Source: Actinomycetes bacterium (GTDB taxonomy: Bacteria > Actinomycetota > Actinomycetes > Propionibacteriales > Nocardioidaceae). Taken from it: DNA of 47,787 bases. The notes under the pieces are model-generated. The model searched no databases and was not told where the DNA came from. It saw only the letters and a program-made list of their open reading frames with translations. The position numbers and the translations under genes were made by a program. Positions 32,066-41,182 of the stretch are shown piece after piece. Where the stretch lies: positions 1 through 47,787 of the forward strand of contig JAUILS010000003.1 in assembly GCA_030432975.1 (NCBI GenBank), written 5' to 3'. How positions within the stretch are numbered: the stretch's first letter is position 1; each line of letters opens with the position of its first letter.

Positions 32066-35000
32066 TTAGTCAAGCAGCCCGTCGAGCGCGCGGCCGACCA
32101 GGTCCGCCCGCTCCTCGGCCGTGGCCAGCTGCTCGAGCCCGAAGCCGAGCAGCAGGGTGTCCTCGGTCGAGGTGGCGGCGTAGGACTGGAAGAGCACCTC
32201 GCCGATCACCCAGGTGCCGGAGTTCGGCGGCGAGCCGGCGGGCGGGCCCCCGGGGGTCCACACGCTGGTCGGGCCCTCGAACCCGTCGGCGTCGGCCACG
32301 CCGTCGACCACCACGCGGGTGTCGTCGACGAACACGCCGACCCCGCCGGTGCCCGGGTCGGTGACATAGCTGATCGACACCTCGACCGGGCCGCTGAAGC
32401 CGCTCAGGTCGTAGGACACGTCGGTCCAGCCCGGCGTGCTGTCGAGGATCGCGTTCCAGTCACCGGTGGCGCCGGAGCCGTTGCAGTCCTCACCGAGGTA
32501 CGTCGTCAGGAACGGGTGCTGCGCCAGCAGGAACGAGCCCACGCCGTCGCACTCGGTGGGCGAGTCCGTCGACGTCAGGCCGCCCGACTCCGGCAGCGTC
32601 GTCCAGTCGCTGCCACCCGCCGAACGAGCCTCCACGATCACGAAGTCGTAGCCCGGCTCGATGTCGGCGGACAGCTGGAAGTCCAGCGAGGCCGCACTCC
32701 CGGCGGGGATGTCGACCGTCCGGGTGAGCCGCATGTAGGACGCGTCGGCGTGCACCACGCCGGCGTACTGCGTGCCCTCGATCGGGGCGAACGGGCTGCC
32801 CTCCTCGAGCGGGTACTGCGCGGCGCCCTGGCTGGCGAACTGCGGGAACTCGCCGACCGGCAGCACGTCGCTCGTCGGCTGCAGCGAGCCCGCCTCGTCG
32901 AGCGGGTTGTCGCCCTCGACCACCGGACCGCCGAGCGTGCCGGCGAAGCCGTTGATCGGGTCGGCGATGCCGGCGACTCCGGTCGGGTCGGCGATGTCGG
33001 TGCGGTTGAAGGCGCCGAGGTAGTACTGCCGGAAGTCGTCGGCCAGGATCAGGCAGTCCTCGAAGAAGCCCGCCGTGCTGCCACCCGGCCGCGGGTCGAC
33101 CACGCACTCCGCCGACGGGTCGCCGTTGAGGCCGTAGTAGAGCCCGCCGACCGCGGTGCTGATGCCCGGGAGGCCTTGGTACTGCGCGGTCTCGCCGGCG
33201 TGGATGAGCTTGCCGCCGGCATTGAGGTAGTCGCGGACGGCGATCGTGAGGTACTGCTGCCGCTCGGCGACCGAGATGTCCGGCAGGTCCCCAAACGGCG
33301 TGCTGGTGAGCACGTCCTCGGGGTCCATGGTGATCCGGTTGTCGCCGAGGTACCACAGCACGGCGTCGTAGTGGTCGAGCACGCCGAGGTCGTGGGGCAC
33401 GCCCTGCGCGTCGACGTCCCAGACGTCGGCGGTGTAGCCGGCGTCCTCGACGGCGGCCACGTGCGCGTCGGCGTACTTCGGCGCGGTGGTGCCGGCGGGG
33501 TAGTCCGGGTTGGCGCCGGTGTAGTCCTCGTTGGCGATGATCAGCACGTCGTGACCGGTGTCGGACTCGACCGTGTAGGTGAAGCGGTCGCTGCGCACCC
33601 AGCCGCGGCCGGGCTTGATGCCGCTGAACCACACCTCGACCTCGTCACCGGGCCGGGCCTTGCGGACCGTGCCGCGGAACTCGGCGTAGTAGTCGTCGTT
33701 CTCGTCGCCGTAGCGCTCACCGCCGGCCCACTCGGGCGCGCGGGTGGTGCGGATCCGGCCGTCGTCGATGCGGTAGCGCATCCGCAGCCGCTTGATCGCG
33801 CGCTTCGCGACGACGCCGACGGTCTGCGGGTCGCCGTACGACACGTCGAAGCTGTCGACGACGAAGTCGGGGGCGGTCAGCCCGATCGCGGACTTCGGGT
33901 CGTCGGGGTCGGCCGCCGACGCGGCGACCGACAGCGCGAACGGGATGTTCTTCTCGAACTCCGCCTGCACGAGGCCCTCGTCGTCGGGGAACTCGAAGCC
34001 GCTGCCGCAGTCCTCGGCCACCCACTCGTCGTCGGGGATCGAGTCGGAGACCCGCTCACAGGTCGACATCTCGGGGGTGAAGCCGAGGGTGCCGAAGAGC
34101 TCGGTCATGTGGGTGTCGGTGTCGCCGTTGGTGGTGTAGAGCTCGGCGGAGATGTCGGGGTCGTAGTCCGGCACGGCCGGGTTGGCGTCGTCACCGGCGA
34201 GGGCCTCGTAGATGACGTCGTCGGGGGTCGGGGTCGCGACCTGCCAGCCGGTGCCATAGAGCAGCAGCTCGGCGGCGGAGTGGTAGTTGACGAAGAACTC
34301 GAAGCCGACGCGGCCCATGAACGCCTCGAGCGCCTGCGACTCGGGCTCGGAGTTGGGGCCGGGGCCGCGGTAGGTCTGGCTGCCCGGGTTGGGCGAGGAG
34401 CCCTCGTTGTCGTAGCCCCACTTGGTGGCGTAGTTGCGGTTGGGGTCGACGCCGTCGGCCGGGGTGATCGTGCCGTCTCCGTCGTTGTCGCGGAGGTTCT
34501 TGCGCCACAGCCGCTGGCCGGGCTCGAAGGTGTAGTCGTAGCCGTCGGGGTTGGCGACCGGGACGAACCACAGCTCGTTCTTCTTCAGCAGCCGCGTGAT
34601 CTCTTTGTCCTTGCCGTAGCCGTCGACGAGGTAGAGCATCAGCCGCCGGGTCATCTCCGGGGTGATCCACTCACGGGCGTGCTGGGCGCTGAGGTAGAGC
34701 ACCGACGGCTTCTTGCCGTCGCGCTGCTGGCGGGCGTTCTTGCTGACCTTGAGCGCGATGATGTCCTGGCCCTGCACGGTCTGGCCGATGGTGACGAGCT
34801 TGGTGATCTTGCGGTTGGCCTTGGCGACCGCTTCGTACTGCTCCTTGAGGCCGCCGGGGCCGGAGTACTTGCTCCACACGGTGAAGCCCTCGGCCGCGAG
34901 CGCGGTGGCGCGCTGGGCGACGGTCTGCCCGTCGACCTTCTTGGTGCGGACGTCGATGCCCTGGCGGCGCAGCTGCGCGGCCTCCTTGGTGCTGAGCACC

Positions 35001-35248
35001 GTCTCGAGCTTGATCAGCGCCTTCTCGTCGCCGGCCGCGCCGGGCACCCGGCTGAGGCTGAGGTCGTGGCGGTCGACGCCGAGGTCGACCACCGCCTCGA
35101 GCTCGGCCGGCGTCAGCTCGCCGACGTAGACGTCGAGCCGGTCGCGCGAGGTCTCGGGGGCGGCCGTGGCGGCGCCGCCTCCCGTCGCGGCCAGCAGGCC
35201 GAAGGAGAGAGCGGTGGCGCTCAGGATGGACAACAAGGCACGGCGCAT
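32066..35248 (-). CDS. Secreted M14 zinc carboxypeptidase, large multidomain
   Basis: 1060-aa exported metallopeptidase. A signal peptide (MRRALLSILSATALSFGLLAATGGGAATAA) precedes a propeptide-like region. The M14 domain has the first zinc motif SAQHAREWITPEM (H190, E193), substrate residues NPDGYDYTF, DPNRNYATKWG, the third zinc ligand in FFVNYHSAAELLLYGTGW, and the catalytic Glu in LGFTPEMST. About 550 further residues follow; a segment (HDVLIIANEDYTGANPDYP...YDAVLWYLGDNRITMD) resembles a ThuA/amidotransferase-like fold, and the end looks like an immune-inhibitor-A-type beta domain (VSISYVTDPGTGGVGVFVDDTRVV). It likely degrades extracellular protein. The start is 33 codons inside the listed ORF. 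Confidence 0.93.
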   Translation of the reverse strand: MRRALLSILSATALSFGLLAATGGGAATAAPETSRDRLDVYVGELTPAELEAVVDLGVDRHDLSLSRVPGAAGDEKALIKLETVLSTKEAAQLRRQGIDVRTKKVDGQTVAQRATALAAEGFTVWSKYSGPGGLKEQYEAVAKANRKITKLVTIGQTVQGQDIIALKVSKNARQQRDGKKPSVLYLSAQHAREWITPEMTRRLMLYLVDGYGKDKEITRLLKKNELWFVPVANPDGYDYTFEPGQRLWRKNLRDNDGDGTITPADGVDPNRNYATKWGYDNEGSSPNPGSQTYRGPGPNSEPESQALEAFMGRVGFEFFVNYHSAAELLLYGTGWQVATPTPDDVIYEALAGDDANPAVPDYDPDISAELYTTNGDTDTHMTELFGTLGFTPEMSTCERVSDSIPDDEWVAEDCGSGFEFPDDEGLVQAEFEKNIPFALSVAASAADPDDPKSAIGLTAPDFVVDSFDVSYGDPQTVGVVAKRAIKRLRMRYRIDDGRIRTTRAPEWAGGERYGDENDDYYAEFRGTVRKARPGDEVEVWFSGIKPGRGWVRSDRFTYTVESDTGHDVLIIANEDYTGANPDYPAGTTAPKYADAHVAAVEDAGYTADVWDVDAQGVPHDLGVLDHYDAVLWYLGDNRITMDPEDVLTSTPFGDLPDISVAERQQYLTIAVRDYLNAGGKLIHAGETAQYQGLPGISTAVGGLYYGLNGDPSAECVVDPRPGGSTAGFFEDCLILADDFRQYYLGAFNRTDIADPTGVAGIADPINGFAGTLGGPVVEGDNPLDEAGSLQPTSDVLPVGEFPQFASQGAAQYPLEEGSPFAPIEGTQYAGVVHADASYMRLTRTVDIPAGSAASLDFQLSADIEPGYDFVIVEARSAGGSDWTTLPESGGLTSTDSPTECDGVGSFLLAQHPFLTTYLGEDCNGSGATGDWNAILDSTPGWTDVSYDLSGFSGPVEVSISYVTDPGTGGVGVFVDDTRVVVDGVADADGFEGPTSVWTPGGPPAGSPPNSGTWVIGEVLFQSYAATSTEDTLLLGFGLEQLATAEERADLVGRALDGLLD

Positions 35249-35340
35249 GTGAGCCCCCGATGTGCTCGGCCGGCGCGGTCTGCCGGCGCAGATGGGTGTC
35301 GCTGGTGGCAGTCCACCCAACATGGTGGAGCCGTCGCGGG

Positions 35341-35369
35341 CTGTCAAGGGCGGCCACGATCGCTAGGGT
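35341..35369 (+). promoter_or_regulatory. Possible promoter of the AraC-type gene
   Basis: CTGTCA and TAGGGT are separated by 17 bases, about 55 bases before the GTG start. The match to consensus is partial. Confidence 0.35.
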
Positions 35370-35424
35370 GATCGGACCTGCGGCCGACGACCCGACCCGA
35401 TCAGCCCGACCGAGAGGCGGCGAC

Positions 35425-36429
35425 GTGAGCAGCGTGCGGAGCTCAGTGGTGCGGGTGATCGCGCGCGTGGCGAGCGCCCCGGAGGGCCCGGAGTCGTTGC
35501 TGGCGAGCATCGGCCTGGGGCCGGTCGCAGACCCGCTCGAGGCGTCGCGCGAGCTGGTGTCGGAGTCGGCGTACTACGACCTGATCGAGCGCGCGGCGCT
35601 GCCCGATGACCACGGCCTGCCCTACCGCTATGCCGAGCTGCTCGACCCCGACGACTTCAGCGCCCTCGGCATCGGCCTCAAGACCGCGCCGACGCTCCGG
35701 GAGTCGCTGCACCGGCTGGTGCGCTACATCCTGCTGCTCAGCGACACGCTGGAGTACTCCCTGGTCGACGAGCCCGGGAGTACGCCGACCCTGCTGCTGG
35801 TCCGGCCGGCCCACCGGCGCGGCGCCCAGCTGGCCAACGAGTGCGCGCTCGCTGCTGTCGTCACCATGCTTCGCGCGGCCGCCGGGCGTCGGGTGGTGCC
35901 GCGGGGGGTGTCCTTCGCGCACCCCCGGCCGTCGTCCATCACCGAGGCGCACTCCTTCTTCGGCTGCCCGGTCTCCTTCGACGCCGGCCGCAACGCGTTG
36001 GAGCTCGACGATGCTCTGCTGTCGACGCGGGCCCGGCTGGCCGACCAGGGGTTGTCGTCGTTCCTCGAGGCCCACCTGGAGCAACTCCGCTCCGAGCAGG
36101 CCGAGCGATCCCTCGTCGAGTCGGTGCACGCGACGATCACCGACCTGCTGCCCGACGGGCTGCCGAAGAAGGCGGTCATCGCCCGCCGGTTGGGGATCAG
36201 CGAGCGCACCCTCCACCGCCGCCTCGCCGAGGACGGCGAGTCCTTCCAGTCCCTCACCACCCGCGCCCGCCGCGAGGCTGCCGAGGCGCTGCTCGCCGAC
36301 TCGCGGCACTCACTCGCCGAGGTCGCCTTCCTCACCGGGTTCGCCGACCAGAGCTCGTTCCAGCGGGCCTTCAAGGGGTGGACCGGTCTGACGCCGCTGG
36401 GGTTCCGCGAGTCGTCCGCAGGCGCCTGA
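35425..36429 (+). CDS. AraC-family regulator with Arabinose_bd-type N-terminal domain
   Basis: 334-aa regulator. The N-terminal ~200 residues (GPESLLASIGLGPVADPLEASRELVSESAYYDLIERAA...DDFSALGIGLKTAPTLRESLHRLVRYILLL) match the OruR/ArgR-like domain PF12625. The C-terminal HTH pair is LPKKAVIARRLGISERTLHRRLAEDGESFQSL and HSLAEVAFLTGFADQSSFQRAFKGWTGLTPLGFR. The GTG start is chosen for GAGAGG upstream. The M14 peptidase gene is divergent. The target and ligand are unknown. Confidence 0.9.
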   Translation: MSSVRSSVVRVIARVASAPEGPESLLASIGLGPVADPLEASRELVSESAYYDLIERAALPDDHGLPYRYAELLDPDDFSALGIGLKTAPTLRESLHRLVRYILLLSDTLEYSLVDEPGSTPTLLLVRPAHRRGAQLANECALAAVVTMLRAAAGRRVVPRGVSFAHPRPSSITEAHSFFGCPVSFDAGRNALELDDALLSTRARLADQGLSSFLEAHLEQLRSEQAERSLVESVHATITDLLPDGLPKKAVIARRLGISERTLHRRLAEDGESFQSLTTRARREAAEALLADSRHSLAEVAFLTGFADQSSFQRAFKGWTGLTPLGFRESSAGA

Positions 36430-36447
36430 CGGGGCCGGCGGTGCTCG

Positions 36448-36789
36448 TCACCAGCCGAGCTGGCGCAGACGTGCGTCGCCGATGCCGAAGTGGTGCCCCA
36501 CCTCGTGCACGACCGTCCGCCGCACCTGGTCGGCCACCTCCGCCTCGGTGTCGCAGATGCGACAGATCGCGCGGCGGAAGATGGTGATCCGGTCGGGCAG
36601 CGCTCCGGCGTACGACGTGGTCCGCCGCGTCAGCGGGACGCCTTGGTAGAGCCCCAGGAGACCCGGCCGCCCCGCCTCGTGCTGCACCGTGACCGCCACG
36701 TTGCTCATCAGCCCGCCCAGATCCTCGGGAAGCCCGTCGAGTGCCTCGCTCACCAGCTCTTCGAAGCGGTCCGGGTCGATGTCGATCAC
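36448..36789 (-). CDS. Zincin-like metallopeptidase family protein
   Basis: 113-aa compact protein with HExxH motif in RRTVVHEVGHHFGIGD near the C-terminus and the conserved leader DPDRFEELVSEALDGLPEDLGGLMSNVAV. It matches the small zincin family (formerly DUF1025) that is widespread in actinobacteria, function not established. I start it at the GTG before IDIDPD, since the upstream frame runs through a non-coding inverted repeat. It converges with the AraC gene 18 bases away. Confidence 0.88.
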   Translation of the reverse strand: MIDIDPDRFEELVSEALDGLPEDLGGLMSNVAVTVQHEAGRPGLLGLYQGVPLTRRTTSYAGALPDRITIFRRAICRICDTEAEVADQVRRTVVHEVGHHFGIGDARLRQLGW

Positions 36790-36909
36790 GGTTCCAGTGT
36801 TGCTCGCGGGGCCAGGGAGGCCCCGAGGGGCGACGCCCTCCATCGCGTTCGGCCGCCGGATACTGCTTGCCGAGCGCCCGAACGGGCCCTCGTGCGTCAA
36901 CGCCGACAC

Positions 36910-37001
36910 CTCACAGACGGACGTACACACCGCCATGTCAGAGAGACCCGCCGCGCGCAGTCGCTCGCGGCGCGGCGTCAATGTGTACGTCCGTCTGTGA
37001 G
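36910..37001. repeat. Perfect 20-bp inverted repeat, 52-nt spacer with nested stem
   Basis: CTCACAGACGGACGTACACA (36910-36929) pairs perfectly with TGTGTACGTCCGTCTGTGAG (36982-37001). The spacer has a GC-rich inner dyad (CCGCCGCG...CGCGGCGCGG). It fills the gap between the histidine-kinase stop and the zincin start, both minus strand. The arms are 20 of 20, far beyond a chance terminator. Confidence 0.9.
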
Positions 37002-37051
37002 AGCCCGGACCTGTCGAGAGGACGGTCACAGCCGGCGCCACTGCCAGCCGG

Positions 37052-38224
37052 TCAGAGCGGCAGCTCGACGAGCACCGTCGTACCCCGCCCGGGGGCCGAC
37101 TCCAGCCGCAGCGACGCCTCCACGAGCGCACACCGCTCGGCGATGGACGACAGCCCGAAGTGCTGGGAGCCGTCGGGGTCGCCGGAGCGCTCGGCGCTGC
37201 GAGCCGAGGGGTCGAAGCCGACGCCGTCGTCGGCGCAGCCCAGGACGACCGAGTCACCGACGCGGCGCAGGGACAGGACGATGCGGTCGGCCCGGGAGTG
37301 CTTGACCGCGTTGGCGAGGGCCTCCTGGGCGATGCGATAGAGCGCGGCAGCGGCGTGGTCGGGGACGCCGGCGAACTCCTCCTCGGCGTCGACCACGACG
37401 TCGATCGCGGGGCCGTCGGCGGAGCCGGCCGCCTGGGCCAGGCTCTCCAACGCCGCGACGAGCCCGAGGTCGTCGAGCACCAGGCTGTGCAGGCCGGAGA
37501 TCGCGGCCCGGGTCTGGCTGTAGGCGAGGTCGGCGAGCCGTCTGGCGGTGGCGAGCTCGTCGCGGGCGCGGCCGGCGAGCGGGGCGGCCGCGGCGTCGGC
37601 GCCGCAGACCTCAGCCACCGTCAGGTCGGCCGACGACAGGTGCATCGCCATCGACGCCAGCGCGGTGGTCACCCCGTCGTGCAGGTCGAACGCGATCCGG
37701 CGGCGCTCGGCCTCCTGCGCGGAGATCGCGGCCTCGATCAGCTTGTCTCGCTCCGACCGGTGCCGGTGGACGGCGCGCCAGAGCTGCTCGGCGTGCAGGC
37801 GCAGGCCGACCGCGGCGGCGTACGACGACGCGAGCGCGAGGTCGTCGTCGGTGAAGGGCCGGTCGGGCGACCGGTGGATCGCCACCACGCCGGCCACGAC
37901 GTCGTCGAGCCCGGGGGCGGCCAGGCACATCCGCGCGATCGTCTGGTCGGGGGCGAGGCCGAGCAGCTGGCGGTGCACGGCGTTGCGCGGGGAGTCCTCC
38001 TCCAGCAGCGCCGCCCGACCCGAGCGCGCGACCAGCCCGGTGACCCCGAAGCCGACCGGGATCTTCAGCAGCGGCGCGGCCACCGCGTTGGGCGGCCACC
38101 CGTCGGCGACGGTCAGCTCCTGGCCCTCGGCGGCGAAGACCACGACGCCGTCGGCAGCGATCGCCGCGCCGATCGCCTCGGCGGTGACGTCGGCCGGCGC
38201 CAGCGGGGCGGCGTACTCCGTCAT
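37052..38224 (-). CDS. GAF-domain sensor histidine kinase (NarL-type partner)
   Basis: 390-aa soluble kinase. The N-terminal GAF-like domain (about 20-145) contains GVTGLVARSGRAALLEEDSPRNAVHRQLL. HisKA_3 follows, with ERRRIAFDLHDGVTTALASMAMHLSSADL carrying the phosphorylated His. The HATPase N box is LYRIAQEALANAVKHSRADRIVL, and the G boxes are DDGVGFD and GLSSIAERCALVEASLRLESAPGRGTTVLVELP. There is no membrane segment, so it senses a cytoplasmic signal. It overlaps the response-regulator gene by four bases (ATGA). Confidence 0.93.
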   Translation of the reverse strand: MTEYAAPLAPADVTAEAIGAAIAADGVVVFAAEGQELTVADGWPPNAVAAPLLKIPVGFGVTGLVARSGRAALLEEDSPRNAVHRQLLGLAPDQTIARMCLAAPGLDDVVAGVVAIHRSPDRPFTDDDLALASSYAAAVGLRLHAEQLWRAVHRHRSERDKLIEAAISAQEAERRRIAFDLHDGVTTALASMAMHLSSADLTVAEVCGADAAAAPLAGRARDELATARRLADLAYSQTRAAISGLHSLVLDDLGLVAALESLAQAAGSADGPAIDVVVDAEEEFAGVPDHAAAALYRIAQEALANAVKHSRADRIVLSLRRVGDSVVLGCADDGVGFDPSARSAERSGDPDGSQHFGLSSIAERCALVEASLRLESAPGRGTTVLVELPL

Positions 38225-38877
38225 CGGAACAGCCCCTCCCGCAGCGCCACCGCGATCGCGCCGCTCCGGTCGGAGACGCCGAGCTTGCGATAGAGCCCGC
38301 GGATGTGGGTCTTCACGGTGTCCTCACTGACGACGAGCTTGGCCGCGACCCCCTTGTTGGAGTGCCCCGAGACCAGCAGCTCGAGCACCTCCGATTCGCG
38401 CTGGGTCAGCCCCAGGTGGGCGCCCGGCCAGAACTCTCCCGCCGACAGACGGGCCGCCGACAGCGCCACCCGCCCGGCCAGCGCCGGGTCGATCACGGTC
38501 TCCCCCTCGGCGACCCGCTCCAGCTGCGCGACCAGCTCGGCGGCGTCGATCCGCTTGAGGACGTAGCCCGACGCCCCTACGCGCAGCGCCTGGAAGAGGT
38601 AGTGCTCGTCGTCGTAGACCGTCAGCATCACCACCTTGGTCTCCGGGTGCTCGGTGGTGATCTGGCGGGTCAGGTCCAGGCCCGACTCGCGGCCGATGCG
38701 TACGTCGGCCAGCACGATGTCGGGCCGCTCCGCCGCCGTCAGCGCCAGCGCCGCCGACGCCGTGGTCGCGCTGCCGGCGATCTCGACCCGCTCCGGGAAG
38801 TGCCGCAGCATCGCGTCGAGGCCGTGCAGCACCATCTCGTGGTCGTCCACGAGCACCAGGCGCAGGGGCTTCGGCAT
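38221..38877 (-). CDS. NarL/LuxR-type response regulator
   Basis: 218-aa regulator. The receiver domain shows LRLVLVDDHEMVLHGLDAML, the phospho-acceptor Asp in DIVLADVRIG, and KVVMLTVYDDEHYLFQALRVGASGYVLKRIDAAEL. The output HTH is LGLTQRESEVLELLVSGHSNKGVAAKLVVSEDTVKTHIRGLYRKLGVSDRSGAIAVAL. It is upstream of and coupled to the kinase gene, and divergent from transketolase, so it could influence the second Calvin-cycle operon. Confidence 0.95.
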   Translation of the reverse strand: MPKPLRLVLVDDHEMVLHGLDAMLRHFPERVEIAGSATTASAALALTAAERPDIVLADVRIGRESGLDLTRQITTEHPETKVVMLTVYDDEHYLFQALRVGASGYVLKRIDAAELVAQLERVAEGETVIDPALAGRVALSAARLSAGEFWPGAHLGLTQRESEVLELLVSGHSNKGVAAKLVVSEDTVKTHIRGLYRKLGVSDRSGAIAVALREGLFR

Positions 38878-38939
38878 GCGGTGAAGGGTAGGGGGTGTGG
38901 GTGTCGCGGCGCTCGCCTCGCGAGCTCCTCTCCCAACAT

Positions 38940-38969
38940 CTCACCCCGGGCTCCACCCGCGGGGGTGAG
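38940..38969. promoter_or_regulatory. Inverted repeat CTCACCCC-N14-GGGGTGAG upstream of tkt
   Basis: Perfect 8-bp arms with a 14-base spacer (centre to centre 22 bp) in the 194-base divergent region between the response regulator and tkt. The 22-bp centre distance suits a dimeric DNA-binding protein. Candidates are the adjacent NarL-type regulator or CbbR. Confidence 0.45.
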
Positions 38970-39071
38970 GGTCGCAGGCGCGGGGGCCGGTGGACTGGGC
39001 GCACCGACGGCGCCGCCGGGCGTCGACGCCTTCCCTCGGACAGCGCCCCCGCCCCACGACGGAGAGAGACC

Positions 39072-41177
39072 ATGACGCAGACGCTCACCGCTCCGACCTC
39101 CTCGCCCGCGGGGCCCGCCGGGCTGCCGGCGTACGACGAGGTGGACCGGCTCGCGGTGGACACCCTGCGCGTCCTCGCCGCCGACATGGTGCAGGCGGCG
39201 AACTCGGGGCACCCCGGGCTGCCGATGGGCGCCGCGCCGATGGCGTGGGCGCTGTGGAGTCGGCACCTGCGGCACGACCCGGCGGCGCCGGCGTGGGCCG
39301 ACCGCGACCGGTTCGTGCTGTCGGCGGGGCACGGGTCGGCGCTGCTCTACGGGCTGCTGCACGTGACCGGCTACGACCTGCCGGAGGCGGAGCTGCGGGC
39401 GTTTCGGCAGCTGGGGTCGGCGACGCCGGGGCACCCGGAGGTCGGCCACACCGTCGGCGTCGAGACGACCACCGGTCCCTTGGGGCAGGGGTTGGCGATG
39501 GCGGTCGGGCTGGCGCTCGCCGAGCGGATGACCGCCGCGCGGCACCCCGAGATCACCGGGCACCACACCTGGGCGCTGGTCGGCGACGGCTGCCTGATGG
39601 AGGGCGTCTCCCACGAGGCCGCATCCTTGGCCGCGCACCTCGGGCTGGGCCGGCTGGTGGTGCTGTGGGACGACAACGCGATCACCATCGACGGGGCGAC
39701 CGGGCTGTCGACCTCGGAGGACCAGGTCGCCCGGTTCGAGGCCTATGGGTGGCACGTGGTGCGGGTGTTGGACGGGACCGATCTGGTGGCGATCGACGCC
39801 GCGCTGGCCGAGGCCGCGGCCGACCCGCGGCCGAGCTTCGTGGCCGTGCGGACGGTCATCGGGCACGGCGCCCCCGGGGTGGAAGGGACGTCGAAGGCGC
39901 ATGGGTCGCCGCTCGGGGCCGAGGTGCTGGCGGCCGCGAAGGCGCGGGCCGGGTGGGGCTTCGGGGAGTTCGAGGTGCCTTCGGCTGTCCGGGAGCGGGC
40001 CCGTGAGGTCGCCGCCCGGGGGGCCGCAGCGCACGCGGCCTGGCGGGCGGCGTACGACGACTACGCCGGCGCGCATCCCGAGTCCGCCGCCGAGCTGGAG
40101 CGGACCTGGGCGCGGGGGTTGCCGGTGGACCTGGGTGCGGCGTTGGGCTCCTCCGAGGAGCGAACCTGGCCATTTCCGCCCGAAAATCCCGTGGTTCGCT
40201 CCTCGGAGGAGCCGAATCCCGCCCCCACAGCCCCGCGGGAGTGGCAGGACCGGGCCACCAGAGTCTCCTCGAAGGCCGCGCTCGAGGCCGCCCGCAGCGT
40301 CATGCCCGAGCTGGTCGGAGGCAGCGCCGACCTGGCCGGCTCGACCGGCGTCGACGTGCCGGGCTTCCTCGTCACGCGCGACGACGCATCGGGCGACCTG
40401 ATCGCCTTCGGCATCCGCGAGTTCGCGATGGCGGCGGTGATGAACGGCCTCAGCCTGCACGGCGAGTGGCGGGCGTTCGGGTCGACGTTCCTGGTGTTCT
40501 CCGACTACCTCCGCCCGGCGCTGCGGCTGGCCGCGCTGATGAGGCAGCCGGTCATCCACGTGCTCACCCACGACAGCGTCGCGGTCGGCGAGGACGGCCC
40601 GACCCACCAACCGGTCGAGCACGTCGAGTCGCTCCGGCTGATCCCCGGCCTCCAGGTGCTGCGCCCGGCCGACGACGCCGAGACCGCGCTGGCGTGGCGT
40701 CTCGCGCTCGAGCGCACCGACGGACCGACCGCGCTGGTCCTCAGCCGGCAGACGGTCCCCGCCCTGCCCCGGGACACACCCCCGACCAGGGCCCACGCCG
40801 TCCGCAACCCCACCGACCCGGACGTCGAGATCGTCGCCACCGGCTCCGAGGTCGCCCTCGCGCTGGTCGCCGCCGGTGCTCTCGCCGCCGACGGGGTGAA
40901 GGCCAGGGTCGTCAGCGCGATGGACCGGTCGGCGTACCGACCCGACCACACCCTCCCCCGCCTCTCGATCGAGGCCGGCGTGACGTCGGGCTGGCGCGGC
41001 CTGGTCGACGAGGCGATCGGCGTCGACGACTTCGGCGCCTCCGGCCCCGGCCCCGAGGTGATGGCGCACGTCGGCCTCACCCCCGAGGCCGTCGTCGCGC
41101 GGGTCCACGCACTCCTCGCCACCCGGCGTACCCCCACCCGGCCCAACACCCAACCCAGCACCACCGAGAGGGAGTGA
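39072..41177 (+). CDS. tkt: Transketolase, Calvin-cycle operon, with an in-frame palindromic insertion
   Basis: 701-aa thiamine-diphosphate enzyme that regenerates pentose phosphates. Motifs: [25 protein letters not shown], ThDP-binding [20 protein letters not shown]...[10 protein letters not shown], catalytic Glu in [38 protein letters not shown], and the C-terminal domain. GGAGAGAG supports the start. Between the PP and Pyr domains the sequence [23 protein letters not shown] replaces the usual short linker. This segment is encoded by a 68-bp inverted-repeat element. It leads tkt-prk-glpX, with five bases to prk. Confidence 0.95.
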   Translation: MTQTLTAPTSSPAGPAGLPAYDEVDRLAVDTLRVLAADMVQAANSGHPGLPMGAAPMAWALWSRHLRHDPAAPAWADRDRFVLSAGHGSALLYGLLHVTGYDLPEAELRAFRQLGSATPGHPEVGHTVGVETTTGPLGQGLAMAVGLALAERMTAARHPEITGHHTWALVGDGCLMEGVSHEAASLAAHLGLGRLVVLWDDNAITIDGATGLSTSEDQVARFEAYGWHVVRVLDGTDLVAIDAALAEAAADPRPSFVAVRTVIGHGAPGVEGTSKAHGSPLGAEVLAAAKARAGWGFGEFEVPSAVRERAREVAARGAAAHAAWRAAYDDYAGAHPESAAELERTWARGLPVDLGAALGSSEERTWPFPPENPVVRSSEEPNPAPTAPREWQDRATRVSSKAALEAARSVMPELVGGSADLAGSTGVDVPGFLVTRDDASGDLIAFGIREFAMAAVMNGLSLHGEWRAFGSTFLVFSDYLRPALRLAALMRQPVIHVLTHDSVAVGEDGPTHQPVEHVESLRLIPGLQVLRPADDAETALAWRLALERTDGPTALVLSRQTVPALPRDTPPTRAHAVRNPTDPDVEIVATGSEVALALVAAGALAADGVKARVVSAMDRSAYRPDHTLPRLSIEAGVTSGWRGLVDEAIGVDDFGASGPGPEVMAHVGLTPEAVVARVHALLATRRTPTRPNTQPSTTERE
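40146..40213. repeat. 68-bp inverted-repeat element inside tkt (copy A)
   Basis: GGCTCCTCCGAGGAGCGAAC (40146-40165) and its exact reverse complement (40194-40213) flank a 28-nt spacer. Each arm also contains the self-palindrome GCTCCTC-S-GAGGAGC. It is read in frame as SSEER...RSSEE. A sister copy with the same arms and the same 28-nt spacing lies at 45979-46044. Confidence 0.9.
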
Positions 41178-41182
41178 CCGAC

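Noticed and set aside
31736-35371. 1211-aa plus-strand ORF
   Set aside because: Shadow of the M14 carboxypeptidase gene, whose zinc and catalytic motifs and signal peptide are clear on the minus strand.
36790-37257. N-terminal extension of the zincin ORF (269 aa in the track)
   Set aside because: The extension is translated through the perfect 20-bp inverted repeat and into the histidine kinase 3' end; homologues begin near IDIDPDRF.
38739-41153. 804-aa minus-strand ORF opposite tkt
   Set aside because: GC-rich antisense frame over transketolase; no family features.
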